DNA from: Lentinula raphanica
Taxonomy: Eukaryota > Basidiomycota > Agaricomycetes > Agaricales > Omphalotaceae
Direction of reading: 5' to 3'
Assembly: GCA_027919835.1 (NCBI GenBank)
Contig: JANVFP010000004.1
Span: 1,674,001-1,738,000 of the forward strand
DNA: 64,000 bases
This document shows positions 36,494 through 45,879 of this stretch, one piece after another. Numbering within the stretch: position 1 is the first letter of the stretch; each line of letters begins with the position of its first letter. The notes under the pieces are model-generated. The model was not told the origin of the DNA and did not search any database. It was given only the letters and a program-made list of their open reading frames with translations. Made by a program: the position numbers and the translations under genes.

Positions 36494-37203
36494 ATGGAGT
36501 CTCCGATTTCTCTCTCTGCTACCAGCGACACTTCTCCCTCTCCTCCACCTTCGGAAGCTCTCGAATTACCCTCCAATGGTGATGATTCAACACCCTCTGC
36601 TGCGCTCAATGCAAGTACATCGAACGGTTTCGGTGCTGGATGGGGAAACAATCCTTCCGATGGATGGGGTTCTGGCTGGGGTTACGAACAAAACACCAGC
36701 TGGGGTCGCAGCTATTCTTCTAACTGGGGTACCGAATACCTCACTCGCTCAACTGTCCTCCAGACAGTACGCACTGATTTTTCGTCGGCTAATCTCACCG
36801 CGACTGGGACAGAAGACCGAAACCCCTCGTTGGATGGTTTGCATAATGAAGCATGGTCTAGTATCCAGCGTGAGTACATCATTGATTAATAACACTGAAT
36901 TGAAACACTCACTAATTGTCCTGTCAGTCTATCGCAGTAGTGAACAGGGACGGAAGGACCGCGCCCCATTTCCAACCTTCACTCTACCTCAAGTAGAGCA
37001 ACGGTTCCAACAGGTTCAAGCTGCCGTCCGTATTTGACTTCGAGAGAAGGAAGTCCTCGCAAGTGAGATTGAGGCGATGACACGAGACCTTGCCGACAAA
37101 AAGAAGAAGGCGAAGGAAATCGAGGATGAACTCACGTCGTTGAAGTTTTCTGGAGAGGAGCTCCGTGATTTACATGTTATCGCTCATGCTCGTTTGCCGT
37201 AGA
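36494..37203 (+). pseudogene. GW-rich, coiled-coil-ending protein interrupted by an in-frame UGA; KDZ passenger
   Basis: The frame begins MESPISLSATSDTSPSPPPS and has Gly/Trp repeats (GAGWGNNPSDGWGSGWGYE, TSWG, NWG). After one intron (about 36870-36928) it goes on with EQGRKDRAPFPTFTLPQVEQ and RFQQVQAAVRI, then meets TGA at 37036-37038. The same frame continues without further stop as LREKEVLASEIEAMTRDLAD, KKKKAKEIEDELTSLKFSGE and LRDLHVIAHARLP to TAG at 37203. The tail is a clear coiled coil. No intron of normal size removes the TGA. It is either a recent nonsense mutation or a readthrough site (UGA followed by CUU). No function is known to me. Confidence 0.6.
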
Positions 37204-37447
37204 TAGCCAGTAGTTACGTTGAGGAATGATATCAAAGTTCTTTGACTCCATCTTCGTTGGATTTTTGTTGGATTCGAACTCAGAACGCAGAATAAAAAAT
37301 GAGGTACATAGAAGTAAAGTACGGTATGAGATATCGGGAACTGGCCACGTAAGCCATAAGTGGCATGTTCGAATATGTTTTCCTCGTTTTTTCTTTACTT
37401 CTCTACACGATCCTTTCTAAGACTTGTAAAATCAACAGTCGCTTGCA

Positions 37448-38203
37448 ATGTCAGATGAGCCCAAACGATACGGTACATGTTTTGCTTCCCAATCTGTCTT
37501 GGTATACTCAACCTTTTATCGCGAACTGGCCACGTAGATCGTCAGAAGTTCGAAATCTCATTTGCTGAATATGTACGAAAGGGCCTCAAGCCTGAAGACT
37601 ATGCGAAATATAAGCCCAACAAAACTATCTCTGGCACAAATCTCAAAAGCAGTGATCCTGATCTTGATCCTGTAGTCGAACTGACACCACAGCAGAAGGC
37701 GCGAAAGCGCTATGAGGAGAGGTATGACATGTTTGAATCTCAAACACTCATCGAGAATCATCGGCTGAGATCAACAACTTCGATCCAATAGGAATAAGGA
37801 CGTTAGGCTGGCCAAAGCCCGAGAACGAATGGCTAGGTGAGATTTCATTCATTGAAAGTGGTGTTACGGTTTCGCTGGAATACTGGCGTTAGACGAAGGG
37901 CTTCCGACCCCAAAGGCGAGCGACTTAAGCAAAAAGTTTATGAGGAGCAGTACCGCAAGATGTAAGTGGCTCTTCCTCTAATACCTATGCATATCAATAA
38001 CAGACTACTACTTAGGCATCGCGAAGATCGTCGGTATGGCGAAGATCGTCGACGATCACTGTCAGTTCGTTCATCTGTTTTTCGAAACAAGACTGAAATG
38101 TTTTCGCAGTCGTTATATTGAAAAATGGGGCCCGAGGCCTTTTTCTATGTATTGCCAACGTCGGAATGGATGTCTACAGCGTCCTGAGGACTACTCAACT
38201 TGA
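37448..38203 (+). CDS. Small basic, charged protein of unknown function; KDZ passenger
   Basis: Six exons join in frame: MSDEPKRYDRQKFEISFAEY, VRKGLKPEDYAKYKPNKTIS, LTPQQKARKRYEER, NKDVRLAKARERMARRR, ASDPKGERLKQKVYEEQYRK, MHREDRRYGEDRR, and the last exon RYIEKWGPRPFSMY ending at 38203. Introns are 40-90 nt with GT...AG ends. The repeated K/R-x-x-Y-x-E-R and AKARERMARRR patches resemble basic segments found in many short Agaricomycete hypothetical proteins near transposons; they could bind nucleic acid. An alternative final exon frame would read KWGPEAFFYVLPTSEW. The function is unknown. Confidence 0.55.
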
Positions 38204-38337
38204 GAGATACTCTACTTACTCTACTCACTACTTACTAGTACTGATTAGCATGCCTTATGTGAAATCACCAGAGCGCAAGAACAAGAATACTATTTCGTTC
38301 ATTGATATAATTGACTGAGCGATATGAGCGAGTCCGA

Positions 38338-39230
38338 TTATTCATCTAGCGAAAGAGTACCGAACCATTCCTCAGCTTGGGCAACACCATCAACTTCGCG
38401 TACTTCAACCTCTTCCCCCTGTCGTATGGCTCTGGCAAGAATTTTGTCCGCTTGGGCACTATGCAGAGATATCAGACCCGATACATCAATCGTGAATTAT
38501 AATACATACCTAGAGGGGACGACACTATTGAATCTTGGGGAATGAATGGCCCAAACACGACTTCGGCATTGTGGCGTTGGAGCCTCCGCATCAACCCTGG
38601 GCGATCTGTGAGAGGACGAGGGGGTCATGGGAACCGCAAGGGAGGGAAAAACGCTAGGATTAATCTGGCTAGAAGTCTGCATCGGACTGGACTCCGGAAC
38701 CGAGACAACGTTGATGTTAGCTGGAGGAGGGATAGTGGGAGGCGGAGTTTTTGGGATTTGGGGCGCCCTAGGAGATACAAACAGTGAACCATCGATAAAA
38801 CCAGGAGGGTGATTGTGAAAGCCATGACAGTGTTGACGCCAGCCAGCAAGAGCTTCCTCGTATGAATCATATCTCTTGTACATGTTGCCAGGATAATTAG
38901 TGACCCGTCCACTCGCATCAGCCCTAAGAATTCAGATCATTCATTGGACACAAAATGAATCGCACACAAGTCAACTTACCAGTCTCGATAACAACCTGGT
39001 TGATCACCCACAAAAACCACATAGTACTTGTACTTGCGTCCTGATGTCTTCACCGGCGAAGAAGACTGGTACACAGGGGGGACACAAGTAGGGTGTGGAG
39101 TCATCAAATCAATAAAGGGATCGGGTTCAGAGTTCCAGAGGTCAGAGTCCGATGTCGATGTGAGGGATGATTCGGCTGTCGTATCTTCGTCGTCTGAGAT
39201 GGAGATAGCTAAGGAGTCCATATTGAACAA
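38338..39230 (-). CDS. RNase H1 N-terminal / viroplasmin-domain protein; KDZ passenger
   Basis: Three exons join: MFNMDSLAISISDDEDTTAE..., then KYKYYVVFVGDQPGCYRDW, spliced to ADASGRVTNYPGNMYKRYDS and YEEALAGWRQHCHGF. This is the compact RNase H1 N-terminal fold (Y-x-V-x-x-G-x-x-x-G-x-Y-x-x-W ... V-x-x-(Y/F)-P-G-x-x-Y-K-x-(Y/F)-x-(S/T)-x-x-E-A), which binds RNA/DNA hybrids or double-stranded RNA. A proline-rich linker (PQIPKTPPPTIPPPAN) and a C-terminal exon ending AEEWFGTLSLDE follow. No RNase H catalytic domain is attached. Such proteins are plentiful in mushroom genomes near transposons. The caulimovirus name of the domain does not make this a viral gene. Confidence 0.75.
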
Positions 39231-39384
39231 GAGAATGGGAAAATTTGAGCTTTGACAAGCGGTCGGGCGCGGACCGCTTATTTGCTGGCCCTCTATATGT
39301 TCAACGCAAAAACGGAGAATAAGACTAGTGAGAATTATATATTAAATCGCGCGTTTGCATACAAAATGTCTCAAAGGAATTCAA

Positions 39385-42300
39385 TTACATATTGTCTCGG
39401 CGAGTGCGAAGGCGTCGTGAGTAGCGTTGTTCTTCCTCACCGTCGGAACTTTCTGGCAATGCACGTTTGCTGCGATGGTGAGGCCTGTTCGGATTGTAAT
39501 TTGTTACCAATGAAGAAAGTCAGACGAATGAGAGAAAAACTGACCGATTTAACTTGACCAATTCCGAGATAACCCAGGATATATCACGTAAAGCTGAGGT
39601 CCAGTCAAGAGAAGGGCCATCCAAGTGACGGTACCACCAGTGTAAAGAAACGACAAGGCTAAGCATCCCGTTTTGCCCGGAGCGGTCAAACTCATCCCAA
39701 TCTCCTTCGCCGGTACCATTGACCACAATCCTACCCAACGCATCACGTTCGCGCCACTGAGGGCTAATCATCGAATACCAGACCCACCATTGTGATGCAA
39801 AGTCGGCTATTTTACCTATTGGTGGAAGACGAGTGACAGTTTTTCGATTCTGGAACCACCACGCAAACTCTTTAGGACAACCCGTGGTCGGGAAAGTCGA
39901 TCCCTATGATATGACTGGTTGGTTATCAGAATGGGAACGAATCGCGATACTCACGTTGCCATTTGGGTTTTTGAAAGAATGATATCGTTCGAAGGTAACC
40001 AAATCTTGCAGGGTTTTGTGCCAAAGGGAATCTTGCGGACTGTCTTCGGTCGTAAGTGCATTGTAGGCATCAGAAAGCCATCTAGGACAGCCAGTCAAAT
40101 CAACTGGGACGTTATCACCCGACGGAGAGAACACCGCAGTTGATGAATCAGTATGAGTGTCAGGTTCGTCAGGTATACCGTCACCCGATGGAGAGAACAC
40201 CGCAGCTGACAGTTCAGTATCTGCAGGGTCCTTGTCAGATGAGCTGTCAGCCGACGGAGGCGCTGAAGGGTCCTTGTCAGATGAGCTGTCAGCCGACGGA
40301 GGCGCTGAAGGGTCCTGGTTGGTTAGCGATGAAGATTGTTCTATGTCAGTCGGCGGAGAAAATGCTGCTGAAGCCGTGGGCGCTGAAGGAACCTTGTCAC
40401 TGTCAGTTGGTGAGGATGTATGCGACGCGAAAGGGATCTTGTCAGCAGGAGAGGATTGATCTGTTGCGACATTTGAAGAGATGCCAGATGCTGCATTACT
40501 GGCGACAGGCGCACTGGTTGCGACATTTGAAGAGACGCTAGATGCTGCGTTACCGGCGACAGGCGCACCAAGTGCTGAGGGAGAGGCTAATTGTTCTGAG
40601 TCGTCCTGGGGAGGAGAGAGCGATTGCTCGAAGTTTATGCGAGAAGGAGCACGGAGAGGTGACTCTGAGGATTGGGATGAACTAGAAGCACGACCAGGTG
40701 ACGTTGGAGGCCCATTCAGAATGATGTCGGTTGCTTTGCGACCATTGGTTATTTGAAGGAGATGCCATTTAATCCGTACGATGTTGTTTTGCCGTTGCCA
40801 CTCGAATTCGGTTTGACGCTCACAAAGAGGCGCCATCACAGCGCGGCGTTCTTTAACAGAAAGGCTGTCCAGATATAAGCGGCTTTCCGGATGAAGCTTT
40901 TTTTCACGGTTTGGGTGCAGGCGAAGTTCGGGAAGCTCCTCCTCCTCCTCCTCCTCCTCCTCCTCCTCCTCCTCAACTTCTTCATCTGTTTCTCCATACT
41001 CTTCATCTTCTTCTTTGCCATCGTCGGTCTCTTCACCATCGTCGGTCTCCTCACCATCATATTCTTCTTCCTCGTCGTCATCCTTGCGGGCGCCCTTCTG
41101 GGCATTTCTGGTGACATTCTTTCTCACCCTCGTAGACCGCCGAGGTTCGGGGATCATTTTCGTAGATGAAGAAGGTTCAGGGATGGCGTTTTCCGTAGAT
41201 GGACTAGGTCCGGCAATGGGGTTTTCCGGAGATGGACTAGGTACAGGAATGGGGTTTTCCGGAGATGGACGAGGTTCAGAGATGGTTAGCAGAGAGGGAT
41301 CATCGAGTACGTCTTTATCGGTGGCTTTTCTTGGAGTGTCTGCTTCATGTTAGAATACAGTAGATGATGGAAGAGCGTTGAGAACTGACCAGTGGTTGCA
41401 TGCAAAAACAACAAGAATGATTTCATAACGTTTGCTTTGAACTCTTCAGCTTTCCATTCGTGAAATTTGAGTCCCTGAGCTGTCCCTGAGCTGATTCTGG
41501 AAGAGACGTTAGCAACACATCAAATTTTTATGCAAGAAAGAATATTACGCAAGTACGGCAAAATCGGAATTGGGATCTTGGGTATCCTGAGGGGGCGCTC
41601 CGGCCAGAAGAGTGAGCCACAAACCAGTGTGAGCACGGATGGCATCGAGGAGAGGCTGGATGAATGTGAGGAGATTCGCGCGACATCTGGCCAAATAGAT
41701 GATCAATGAACATAGATTAAGGTAGACGACTATATACGCACAATTGTTTCTCGGCGTCTGTCAGCTTGTCTACCCCATCCAATGAAAACCCCTGCCCAGA
41801 CAGCAGTTTCTTGAAAGCAGCAACGCGAGAAGAGTGTTGAGTCGAATTCTCGAGCGAAATCTTCTCTTTGACATCGTCTGGCTGGTCATTGTACAACTGC
41901 TCGGCCACTTCACATTGTTTTTTGATACGTTCGCTCTTGGAGGGAGGATTATCGACGGTGGCGTCACGATAGTGCTCTATGAATTGTTCGCGGTATTCGG
42001 GATGAGACATGAAATGTTTGTAGTCAGGCTTTTGTCGAGGTCTTTTGAGGCTGGTTGACTGCTTGAGTTGGTTGTTGATGCGCTTGAACGCCTGCCCGCC
42101 ATTCCTTTCGGCAGGTCGTTGGGTTTGGCGGTGAATCCAATTTTTGAGTTCCTGGAAATACATGTGAATAAGTTGAGTGAATAGCTCGTGGGGACTCACC
42201 ATTTGACCCTGTTTAACCGTCTGGCAAAGAGCTTTATCGCGTTCTGCTTCCAAGGCGAGTCGTTCCTCTTCGGAGAGGGAAGCACTGTCGTCACGGAGTA

Positions 42301-42712
42301 CAGCGAATTCAGCGGGCTCTGACCTGTTATGCCAGGGAAAAGTTTGGAAGTATTCATGTGTAGTAGTAACGATCCATTTGGTGCGTTCCTTCTTGGACAC
42401 AAGAGAAAGATACGCGTCAATGCGCGACTGAAGAAACGCTAGCTGGGGTCCTTGAAACTTGCCCTGATTCCCGCGTTTCTTCTTCGTAGGAATTTGGGTG
42501 GGTGGGACATCAGTAGCCTGGGTATCGGTCGAGTTCCCAACATTATTGGGCATAGGTGACGGCTGGACAGAAGGAGTAGTGGGGTTCGGAGGGTCGGGAT
42601 TTGGGCTCGAGGAGTTGAGTGTAGCGTCGTTATTGGGAGAAGTCAACGTAGAGTTATTGTTAGGAGAAGAAAAAGTAGCATCGTTGCTTGGAACAGTAGG
42701 CGACGAGGCCAT
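39385..42712 (-). CDS. Large basidiomycete-specific protein of unknown function; KDZ passenger
   Basis: A multi-exon frame is continuous from MASSPTVPSNDATFSSPNNN to RLRTRRDNM. Recognisable family pieces are KKKRGNQGKFQGPQLAFLQS, RIDAYLSLVSKKERTKW, ELKNWIHRQTQRP, PDYKHFMSHPEYREQFIEHY, DKLTDAEKQLCRANLLTFIQ, LDAIRAHTGLWLTLLAGAPP, HEWKAEEFKANVMKSFLLFL, and towards the end GCPKEFAWWFQNRKTV, QWWVWYSMISPQWRERDA, GTNGILS-like SGQNGMLSLVVSLHWW and DISWVISELVKL. This order is a hallmark of a protein repeated in Agaricomycete genomes, often near transposons; no biochemical role is known to me. The middle has 36-bp repeats (PSPENPIPxP), a long glutamate run (about 40935-40975) and 42-bp repeats. No stop was seen. 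Confidence 0.78.
40222..40315. repeat. 42-bp tandem coding repeat
   Basis: GGGTCCTTGTCAGATGAGCT, then GTCAGCCGACGGAGGCGCT, occurs twice in tandem, encoding two copies of SAPPSADSSSDKDP in the large KDZ passenger protein. Confidence 0.8.
41165..41285. repeat. 36-bp tandem coding repeat, about three copies
   Basis: Units containing GGGGTTTTCCGGAGATGGAC code on the minus strand for PSPENPIPxPSP in the large KDZ passenger protein. Confidence 0.75.
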
Positions 42713-42824
42713 TGACGAATGCTAAGTAGTAGTAGAAGTGGAAGTGGTAGAGGTGCGAAGCGCCGGCGTGGTAATTATTTGCTGAAAAATAAAAGGGATA
42801 TATTATTCTCTCAAGATTGATTAT

Positions 42825-42886
42825 GCCGAGCTGCCGTTGAGGAGACGTTGGACCCCCCATACGTGTAGAGGCAGGCCGAGGTGCCG
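42825..42886. promoter_or_regulatory. Right subterminal motif pair GCCGAGCTGCCG and GCCGAGGTGCCG
   Basis: These are reverse complements of the two 12-mers at 32206-32267. The order differs: the CACC variant is nearest the right end, the CAGC variant is nearest the left end. Confidence 0.6.
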
Positions 42887-42904
42887 CTGAGGGTATACCT
42901 GAAG

Positions 42905-43010
42905 CCCCAATATGGGGTTTGATTGAGTGGACAGCTGTCCCGTTGTTATGCAAAACATGTGTCAGGCACTTGCCTATATGTTATGCATAAGGGTTACAGC
43001 TGCAGCTGTA
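42905..43010 (-). repeat. Right terminal inverted repeat of the KDZ element
   Basis: It is the reverse complement of the left repeat at 32080-32197, with scattered substitutions. The outer border near 43008-43011 is supported because the next 33 bases (TGCAGAACGATGAGTCGATC and onward) match the end of the nearby intron at 43357-43387. Confidence 0.8.
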
Positions 43011-43043
43011 TGCAGAACGATGAGTCGATCAAATTATGAATAG

Positions 43044-43693
43044 TTTTCACCTTCACAAAGTTCTGAAACTATACACTCACAGGTCGATGAACTTGACTCA
43101 CAGGTCGATGAACTTGCCTCACAGGTCGATGAACTTGCCTCACAGGTCGATGAACTTGCCTCACAGGTCGATGAACTTGCCTCACAGGTCGATGAACTTG
43201 CATGTGCAGGCGGATCACATCCTTCAAGACATGAGGACAATGTCATGATTTCCATACCTCCCGAAGAAGCGAGTATATCGCCAGCTGAGATACATCACGA
43301 CTCAACGCCAGAGCTGCGCGAGTCTACCATTGCAGTGAGTATGAATCTTACTTTATGCAGAAGGATGAGTTGATCAAGATATGATAGGCTTCCGACGAGA
43401 CGACGTTGACGTGGCCAGATTCTGTTGTAATAGTGAGTTAGACTCTCAAACTTGCGCAAATGTAGATGATTCAATTTTAGTCGTCTTGTGCGCTGCAGAA
43501 TGCTATTCGCCTGTGCAAAGTTATGTTCTCTTGGGTTACATCACTTGCCTACTCGTTCCGCGCGCAAATTACATTCATCGCGACTGAGCTCAGTGCCCTA
43601 TTTGAACGTCAGGGGAACTCTTGGGTTACTCGCAGTGGTGTGCATGTCTTTGGTGAGCCCCAAGATATCAGCAGAAGACATTGGTATCGATAA
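43044..43693 (+). pseudogene. 3' remnant of a gene with SQVDELA heptad repeats, 5' end cut at the KDZ border
   Basis: Three phase-0 exons can be joined: 43044-43334, 43388-43432 and 43481-43693. The first reads FSPSQSSETIHSQVDELD, followed by five exact or near exact SQVDELA heptads from a 21-bp DNA repeat, then ISIPPEEASISPAEIHHDST. The second is ASDETTLTWPDSVVI; the third is SSCALQNAIRLCKVMFSWVT through ELSALFERQGNSWVTRSG to TAA at 43691-43693. No ATG exists in frame in the first exon, and the acceptor that precedes it lies only about 33 bp from the transposon end. This suggests the 5' part was lost or displaced by the insertion. The heptads would form a coiled coil. The family is unknown. 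Confidence 0.5.
43080..43205. repeat. 21-bp tandem repeat, about six copies
   Basis: TCACAGGTCGATGAACTTGCC is repeated head to tail (first copy GAC instead of GCC). In the coding frame it gives heptads SQVDELA. Confidence 0.9.
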
Positions 43694-43965
43694 TTCTCTA
43701 TAGCGTTTCCTAAGCACCGGACTATTATCGGCGTCTTCCTCCTGTTCGCTGGGTTATCATTGTGCTGAAATTGAAAATGGTTGTGGATCGCCTCATACTG
43801 GACGTTTCACATCATTACCTTGGCTCCGAATTTCGCCAAATGTTGAGGCATGATGCGGAAAGGTGGATCGTTCTGTAATACTGTATCTGTAATCGCAAAT
43901 GAGATAGGATTTAATCACAACATCACGCGCCTATTTGATTCAAATATCACCTCTCGAGTCTCCAT

Positions 43966-45245
43966 ATGCCTTCTAAATGGCTTCAGGAAAGGCACTTAAC
44001 CGTAAGAGAAGGATCTTCTATCGACCATATTGCACTCTCAAGAGACGCACATTATCTCGCTGTGGCATACGGAACATGTGTGGATATCTGGGATATTAAA
44101 AATACCACCAACACTGCTCCCTTAGCTCATTACAAACCTGATGTCGAGATTCGTCCGATTTCCTTCCTCGTATGGTCGCTAGAAAGTCATAGGCTGGCTG
44201 TGTGCTTTGAAGGTGGATTGGTGTGTGTCATTGCAATGAACGTTGGCGCAGGAGTGTCCTCGTTGGTTGTCGGGTTCCGCATTTCCGGCCAAGTGCAACA
44301 AAGCAGAGTGTTTTCTGCCTTCCTACGCGAGAATGTGTTGGCGGTGGTAACGGGAAAGAATGTAGAAATACGTTGTTTCCTCGACAATGATGGTGAGTCA
44401 ATTGAAGTTCTTGCAATGTTCGACTGATTATGACTCTGAAAAGGTGACCCACGTTGGAATCTATTCAAATCACTACCAGCTGCAGCGTCTTCCACAACAT
44501 TTTCCACTAGCAGTGTTGGCGATATTCAATCGATTCATTCCTTTGCCCAGGACCGAATTCTTGTCTCCTACGATAATGGAATTGCTCAGTAAGTCATGTT
44601 TACAGTTGAGACGATTGACTCATGCGGAGACTTGAGCAAAGTTTATGGAGGTTTGAACGATCGGATGAGGTTTCCTTCACTTATTCACATGAGGCTACGA
44701 TGTCCTTACCGGGCGTGATGTGAGTGTTCACAATCTCTCTCGGCAGTGTTGAAATTGATGAGGCTCCAGAAATGATGTATGCCCAACAAAAGGTGCAATC
44801 TTGGTGGCTGCAGCTGGAACGTATCAGGTTCTACACTTAGGTTCTACATCTGCTCAAAGTATCTTTATTCCCCGCGACCCCATCACAAATTACCCGCAAA
44901 ATGTTGGATGTGCCAGATATCTTTCAGACGACCTAATCATTGGCGCAGGCGCAGGTCAGTTAATCCTTTGGAATGCAGACCTCGGAAACCGGTTACAAAA
45001 TCTTCGAATTCGTGAGCAAGGTGGGATGTATCAACTTCACGCGATTCTCTTCTAACTGACTGATTGTAGATGATGCTCCAGCTACCCACCATATGTGTGT
45101 GAGTAGCCAACCCTGTTTGACATTGCGATTTTGTCTGAGTATCCCACAGACAGCCTACAGGGCAGACGAAGATTCTGGCTGGATTGTCACCGCTCATGAG
45201 GGAGGCAAAATCATATGCTGGAAGACAATAGAGTATGCCGAATAG
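43966..45245 (+). CDS. WD40-repeat-like protein
   Basis: Multi-exon frame starting MPSKWLQERHLTVREGSSID. Beta-propeller-like repeats are visible: HIALSRDAHYLAVAYGTCVD with IWDI; PISFLVWSLESHRLAVCFEG; SIHSFAQDRILVSYDNGIAQ; AILVAAAGTYQVLHLGS; CARYLSDDLIIGAGAGQLIL with WNADLG; and the last blade EDSGWIVTAHEGGKIICWKT ending at the TAG of 45243-45245. The GH...WD signature is weak in most blades, so the repeat number is uncertain. It lies between the KDZ border and F-box gene B. Such short WD40 proteins are multi-copy in Agaricales; partners are unknown. Introns near 44393-44445, 44590, 44715-44790, 45021-45068 and 45100-45150 are inferred. Confidence 0.7.
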
Positions 45246-45879
45246 CGGTAAACCTCATATATAGTAGCAGGTAGCATTCATTGCCTTCAATTTGTAACAA
45301 TATTTCGCGGTTCCATACATGTTTACTGCCCATACTTGGATAGAAACAAGAGCAAAATGACGTCTGCGCCTCTGCATCTCTGTGTGATCAGTTCCGAGAC
45401 AGAGCCGCTCACGACTTTCATGGCAACAATGCCCTTAACGCTCTTCAACCTCAACTAGCTTGGATGAGCACTAGCATGCAAGATTCCAAGAGCTCAAGCA
45501 AGTCGTTCATGAATTCTGCCATGACGCTACCTTCTGATTTACAAGAGTGTGAGGCACTGCACTTCCGTCAAGCGGGTTGATGTAAAGAACATTGTTATAA
45601 GAAAGGATATAGGTAATACTTCAAATGATATAGGTAAAACTTCGGACAGGAGAGTCATACGTGGCAAGCATGCAATTCTGTGCTCTAGCCCAACGTGATA
45701 GGGTCATAGTAGAAATCAGTACCAACGACGTTCAAGCTATCATGAAGACTCCAATACCAATGAATATCGTAATGCCTATGGATTTCAGTAACAGTGCTTG
45801 TTGTAGATATGGCATGCACATCATGCCTACATCAAGAACGTTCATTTGGACTATTCATCGAGTGAAGCATAAACGGAAC
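45246..45879. other. Spacer without a recognised gene
   Basis: Holds the 3' ends of two convergent genes. A short near-repeat, GATATAGGTAATACTTC / GATATAGGTAAAACTTC (about 45607 and 45630), is the only structure seen. Confidence 0.45.

Larger units (their letters stand above)
32080..43010. mobile_element. KDZ-type DNA transposon, about 10.9 kb, with transposase and four passenger genes
   Basis: The two ends are inverted copies. Left reads TTATGCGTAACGTATAGG, CAAGTGCCTGACATATG, TTTTGCATAACAACGGGG; the right, read in reverse complement, is TTATGCATAACATATAGG, CAAGTGCCTGACACATG, TTTTGCATAACAACGGGA. Homology continues inward to about 32197 and 42905, roughly 110 bp. Inside lie the KDZ transposase (32383-36211), a broken GW-rich gene, a small basic-protein gene, a viroplasmin-domain gene and a large basidiomycete-specific gene. 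KDZ elements are known as large fungal transposons that carry other genes (Iyer et al. 2014). The transposase frame appears intact, so the element may still be autonomous. No clean target duplication was found: TATCAG on the left against TATGCAG on the right is only similar. Confidence 0.82.

Noticed and set aside
38976..39230. Viral (caulimovirus) remnant, from the viroplasmin domain
   Set aside because: The domain is the cellular RNase H1 N-terminal fold. The gene has normal fungal introns and lies among KDZ cargo; no other viral gene is present.
40891..41169. Plus-strand frame with a long leucine run resembling a membrane protein
   Set aside because: It is the antisense of the poly-glutamate tract of the large minus-strand gene.
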